Assembly (NCBI GenBank): GCA_003483675.1
Contig: DMYK01000093.1
Location: 1 to 8,752, forward strand
Reading direction: 5' to 3'
DNA: 8,752 nt
From: Microcoleaceae cyanobacterium UBA11344
GTDB lineage: Bacteria > Cyanobacteriota > Cyanobacteriia > Cyanobacteriales > Microcoleaceae
Positions 6,271 through 8,752 of the stretch are shown in pieces; the first letter of the stretch is position 1, and each line of letters begins with the position of its first letter. Position numbers and translations under genes: made by a program. Under the pieces are notes generated by a model. That model had not been told where the DNA came from. It was given only the letters and a program-made list of their open reading frames with translations, and searched no databases.

Positions 6271-6420
6271 ATTGCCTATTGACTTTGCTGGACTTTTGGT
6301 GGTATATTTTAGAGAATGGGAGTGGTGGCAGCAATAAAAAAAATGCCACCACTCCCATTCTAAGATTATACTTAATTAAATGCTGAAAGTCAAGCCTTTA
6401 ACCTTCAAAAAACAGGCAAT
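6271..6420. repeat. Nested palindromic element with 18-bp perfect core stem
   Basis: The core stem pairs 6313-6330 with 6344-6361 (18 bp, no mismatch) around a 13-base loop rich in A. Around it TTGACTTT (6279-6286) pairs with AAAGTCAA (6386-6393), and ATTGCCT (6271-6277) pairs with AGGCAAT (6414-6420). The three nested matches make a 150-bp imperfect palindrome, MITE-like in shape. It lies 71 bases past the kinase stop and might also terminate the kinase transcript. Confidence 0.65.
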
Positions 6421-6490
6421 TTTTTTTATTCTAATTAAGGGAAAAAAACAATTTAGCTGTCGTCACAAATAACAACTAACAACGAACAAA

Positions 6491-8752
6491 TTAAGAATTA
6501 GCTTTCAGGGGAATCTCGATCGCAAATTCTGCACCAACTCCCGGCGCAGAAGTGCAATGCAGCGAGCCGCCGTGGCGTTCTGTAACAATTTGATAGCTAA
6601 TTGACAAGCCCATTCCAGTGCCTTTACCCACAGGTTTAGTGGTAAAAAACGGGTCAAAAAGCCGAGTGCCGACAGTCTCCGGTATTCCCGGCCCGTTGTC
6701 AGCAATCCGAATGATTACCCGGGAGGATGAAGGCATTTCAGTGCCGATGCGGATCTGGCTGGGATTTTGACGCATTTCGTCAGCAGAAAGTCGCGAGTCC
6801 CTGTCTTCCAAAGCATCCAAAGCATTGCTCAAGATATTCATGAATACTTGATTTAGCTGGCCGGCATAACATTCTACTAAGGGCAATTTGCTGTATTCTT
6901 TAATCACTTGAATCTCTGGATGATTGTGTTTGGCTTTGATGCGGTGCTGCAAAATCATTAAGGTGCTATCTATGCCGTCATGAATGTTGACTTCTTTCAT
7001 TTCCGCTTCGTCCATGCGGGAGAAAGTGCGGAGAGAAGCAACAATTTGTTGAATTCTGTCTGCACCGACTTTCATCGAACCAAGCAACTTTGGCAAATCT
7101 TCCATGAGAAAGTCAAGTTCAATAGCTTCTATTTCGTCTTGAATCTCCGGGACGGGATCGGGATAGTGGTTTTGGTAAAGTTCGATCACTTTGAGCAAGT
7201 CTTGGGTATACTCGTTAGCGTGGGTGAGGTTGCCGTAAATAAAGTTAACTGGGTTGTTAATTTCGTGGGCTACTCCTGCAACTAACTGACCGAGAGATGA
7301 CATTTTTTCGCTTTGAACTAACTGCGATTGAGCGCTTCTTAATTTCTGTAAAGTTTGCTCTAATTCCTGGGCTTTATTGCGAGTTTGGGTGTAAAGATCG
7401 GCTTGATTGAGGGCGATCGCCAATTGAACTGTAATCGCTTGCAACAATTCTACTTCGCTGTGACTCCAGGGCCGCACAGAAGCGGAGTGGGCGCAGGTAA
7501 CAACGCTCACGACTCCCGAAAGTGCCTGCATCGGAATTGCCAAGACAGATTGGTAGCCCAGAGAGCTAAGAGACTGTTTCCAAACAGGGTCTGCGGTTGC
7601 TCCGACATCATCGATTTGCAGCGTTTCTAGACGCAAGAGGTGTTCTCCTCTAGTGCCGAATTCAGAAGCTGGATAGCAACCGATTAAATCGGGAAGTTCT
7701 CTGCTGCGAGATTCTTTAATAATTTCCCAAAATGCCTCTTCTTGTTCGCTGCGGTACTGGGAAAAATAGCAGCGATCGATCTGCATGAAAGCGCGAATTT
7801 CTTGGACAGCGACACTAATGATGCTGTCGAAGTCGAGGGAATTGCGGATTTGAGTTGTGAGGCTGTTGAGCAATTTTTCTCGATCGGCTTGTTGTCGGAG
7901 TTGGGCTGACGATTCCCTCAAAGCCAGTTCTCCCAACTTGCGATCGGTAATATCTTCAATAATTGCTAATAAATATTGGGGATCGCCAAATCGATCGAGA
8001 ATTGCGGTTTTCTTGGTATGAAATATGCGAGTCTCGCCTTCTCTGGTTTGAATTAGTTCTTCGGGAATGTCTAAAATCTGCGCGCTGGCGAGCACTTCCC
8101 GGTCTTTGGCGGTGAAAAAGTCGGCTTGTTCTCTGGGGAAAAAGTCGTAGTCGTTTTTGCCCATAACTTCTGCTGCGGGGAAACCGAGTAACTGTTCGGC
8201 GGCTGGATTCCACAGTACAAATCGCAATTCTGCTGCTGCTTTGGCAACTACTGCTACGGGTATGGTTTGGAGTACGGATTCCATAAACTTTTGGGCGTGT
8301 TGGAGTTCTGTTTCTGCAAGTTTGCGATCGCTAATATCTCGCACGTTGGCAATGATGCTAACATTGCCATTGAGATTAATTTTGGATAATGCAATTTCTG
8401 CATCAAAAGTTGAACCATCATGGGGGCGCCTAGCTTTCCATTCAATGCGGGCTGTTTCTCCTGCTATTACCCTTTGCCAAATTTCTCCGAATTCTTCTAC
8501 GGGATTTTCCGCCGTGGAATAGTCGTTTTTAACTGATAATTTTGTTGCTTGGGAGGCGCTAACTCCGTACATTTCCAACATTCGATTATTGACATCTAGA
8601 ATGTTGCCTTCTAAATCGTGAATGAAGATAGCATCGTAGACATTGTTAAATATAGTTCGCAGGTTTTGTGCGGAAATTTGCACGGCTGCTTCAGCGTTTT
8701 TGCGATCGCCGATTTCTTGTTCTAGCTGGGCGACGGCTTGGGACAACTCTGC
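6491..8752 (-). CDS. PAS-PAS-GAF sensor histidine kinase (N-terminus outside window)
   Basis: Predicted cytosolic ATP-dependent sensor kinase that autophosphorylates on His and passes phosphate to an unseen response regulator. Residues are counted from the TTG codon at 8746-8744, but the frame stays open to the window edge, so the true start lies beyond. PAS domains are at about 25-145 and 150-272, each ending in a DI(S/T)DRK linker. GAF spans about 287-450, followed by a coiled coil (455-482). The H-box GVAHEINNP has phospho-acceptor His494. The ATPase part has N-box NQVFMNILSNALDALE (632-647), DNGPGIP (683-689) and GKGTGMGLSIS (707-717), all intact. No receiver domain or membrane segment is visible. 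The GAF lacks the usual Cys-His bilin motif, so a light-sensing role is unlikely. The ligand is unknown. It ends at TAA 6491-6493. Confidence 0.93.
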   Translation of the reverse strand, partial: AELSQAVAQLEQEIGDRKNAEAAVQISAQNLRTIFNNVYDAIFIHDLEGNILDVNNRMLEMYGVSASQATKLSVKNDYSTAENPVEEFGEIWQRVIAGETARIEWKARRPHDGSTFDAEIALSKINLNGNVSIIANVRDISDRKLAETELQHAQKFMESVLQTIPVAVVAKAAAELRFVLWNPAAEQLLGFPAAEVMGKNDYDFFPREQADFFTAKDREVLASAQILDIPEELIQTREGETRIFHTKKTAILDRFGDPQYLLAIIEDITDRKLGELALRESSAQLRQQADREKLLNSLTTQIRNSLDFDSIISVAVQEIRAFMQIDRCYFSQYRSEQEEAFWEIIKESRSRELPDLIGCYPASEFGTRGEHLLRLETLQIDDVGATADPVWKQSLSSLGYQSVLAIPMQALSGVVSVVTCAHSASVRPWSHSEVELLQAITVQLAIALNQADLYTQTRNKAQELEQTLQKLRSAQSQLVQSEKMSSLGQLVAGVAHEINNPVNFIYGNLTHANEYTQDLLKVIELYQNHYPDPVPEIQDEIEAIELDFLMEDLPKLLGSMKVGADRIQQIVASLRTFSRMDEAEMKEVNIHDGIDSTLMILQHRIKAKHNHPEIQVIKEYSKLPLVECYAGQLNQVFMNILSNALDALEDRDSRLSADEMRQNPSQIRIGTEMPSSSRVIIRIADNGPGIPETVGTRLFDPFFTTKPVGKGTGMGLSISYQIVTERHGGSLHCTSAPGVGAEFAIEIPLKANS

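Larger units (their letters stand above)
6060..6490. other. Intergenic region with inverted repeats, no gene seen
   Basis: No coding frame is convincing on either strand. The content is the second 'accgcagat...gctgatgg' repeat (6094-6134), a 17-bp inverted repeat (6148-6199), a nested palindrome (6271-6420), an A/T-rich tract (6421-6460) and an 'aacaactaacaacgaac' low-complexity stretch just before the kinase stop. Confidence 0.7.

Noticed and set aside
6313..6361. Classical rho-independent terminator for the kinase
   Set aside because: The stem is strong but the T-rich stretch is in the loop and not after the stem on the minus strand. It is listed as a palindrome instead.

Overview
The window looks like chromosome from a filamentous cyanobacterium, possibly Microcoleus/Oscillatoria-like. 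The evidence is seven HIP1 octamers (GCGATCGC), a stretch resembling a dispersed cyanobacterial repeat (cttcgcgtcttcgcggttc near 94-112), 'accgcagat...gctgatgg' intergenic repeats, a cyanobacterial-style PAS/GAF histidine kinase and an AcnB-type aconitase. The genus is an inference from style, not a match I could run.

Layout, left to right. Positions 1-340 hold no gene, only repeats and nested inverted repeats downstream of acnB. Positions 341-2956 (minus) are a complete acnB. Positions 2957-3113 are its leader. Positions 3114-5590 look like one nested mobile unit on the minus strand. A group II intron (about 3234-5384) with an intact reverse transcriptase/maturase/HNH protein sits inside a host sequence. 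That host has a GC-rich hairpin at each outer end and, on the 5' side, a structured RNA segment that I think resembles the IscB-associated omega RNA (HEARO) of IS200/IS605-superfamily elements. No IscB gene is present. The intron 5' boundary is supported directly: GTGCG starts at 5384, and the six bases before it (AAGCTA) are perfectly complementary to TAGCTT in the loop of a 5-bp hairpin at 5036-5059, the expected IBS1/EBS1 arrangement.

Positions about 5590-5960 (plus) carry a heavily decayed internal fragment of a TnpB RNA-guided nuclease gene, abutting the 5' hairpin. A 7-bp tandem repeat follows, then a 59-bp near-perfect copy (58/59) of the last bases of the neighbouring kinase gene. Positions 6060-6490 hold no gene but contain two long inverted repeats (17 bp and 18 bp, both perfect); the second is the core of a nested palindrome spanning 6271-6420. 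Positions 6491-8752 (minus) are a PAS-PAS-GAF histidine kinase whose N-terminus runs off the window.

The genes do not form one pathway. acnB is a core TCA/nitrogen-skeleton enzyme and the kinase is a cytosolic sensor. The 3.4 kb between them is a mobile-element accumulation zone combining a group II intron, an omega-RNA-like element and a tnpB relic. No full HIP1 site was seen from 2809 to 7412. The most unusual signal is the apparent group II intron nested in an omega-RNA-like element immediately upstream of acnB.
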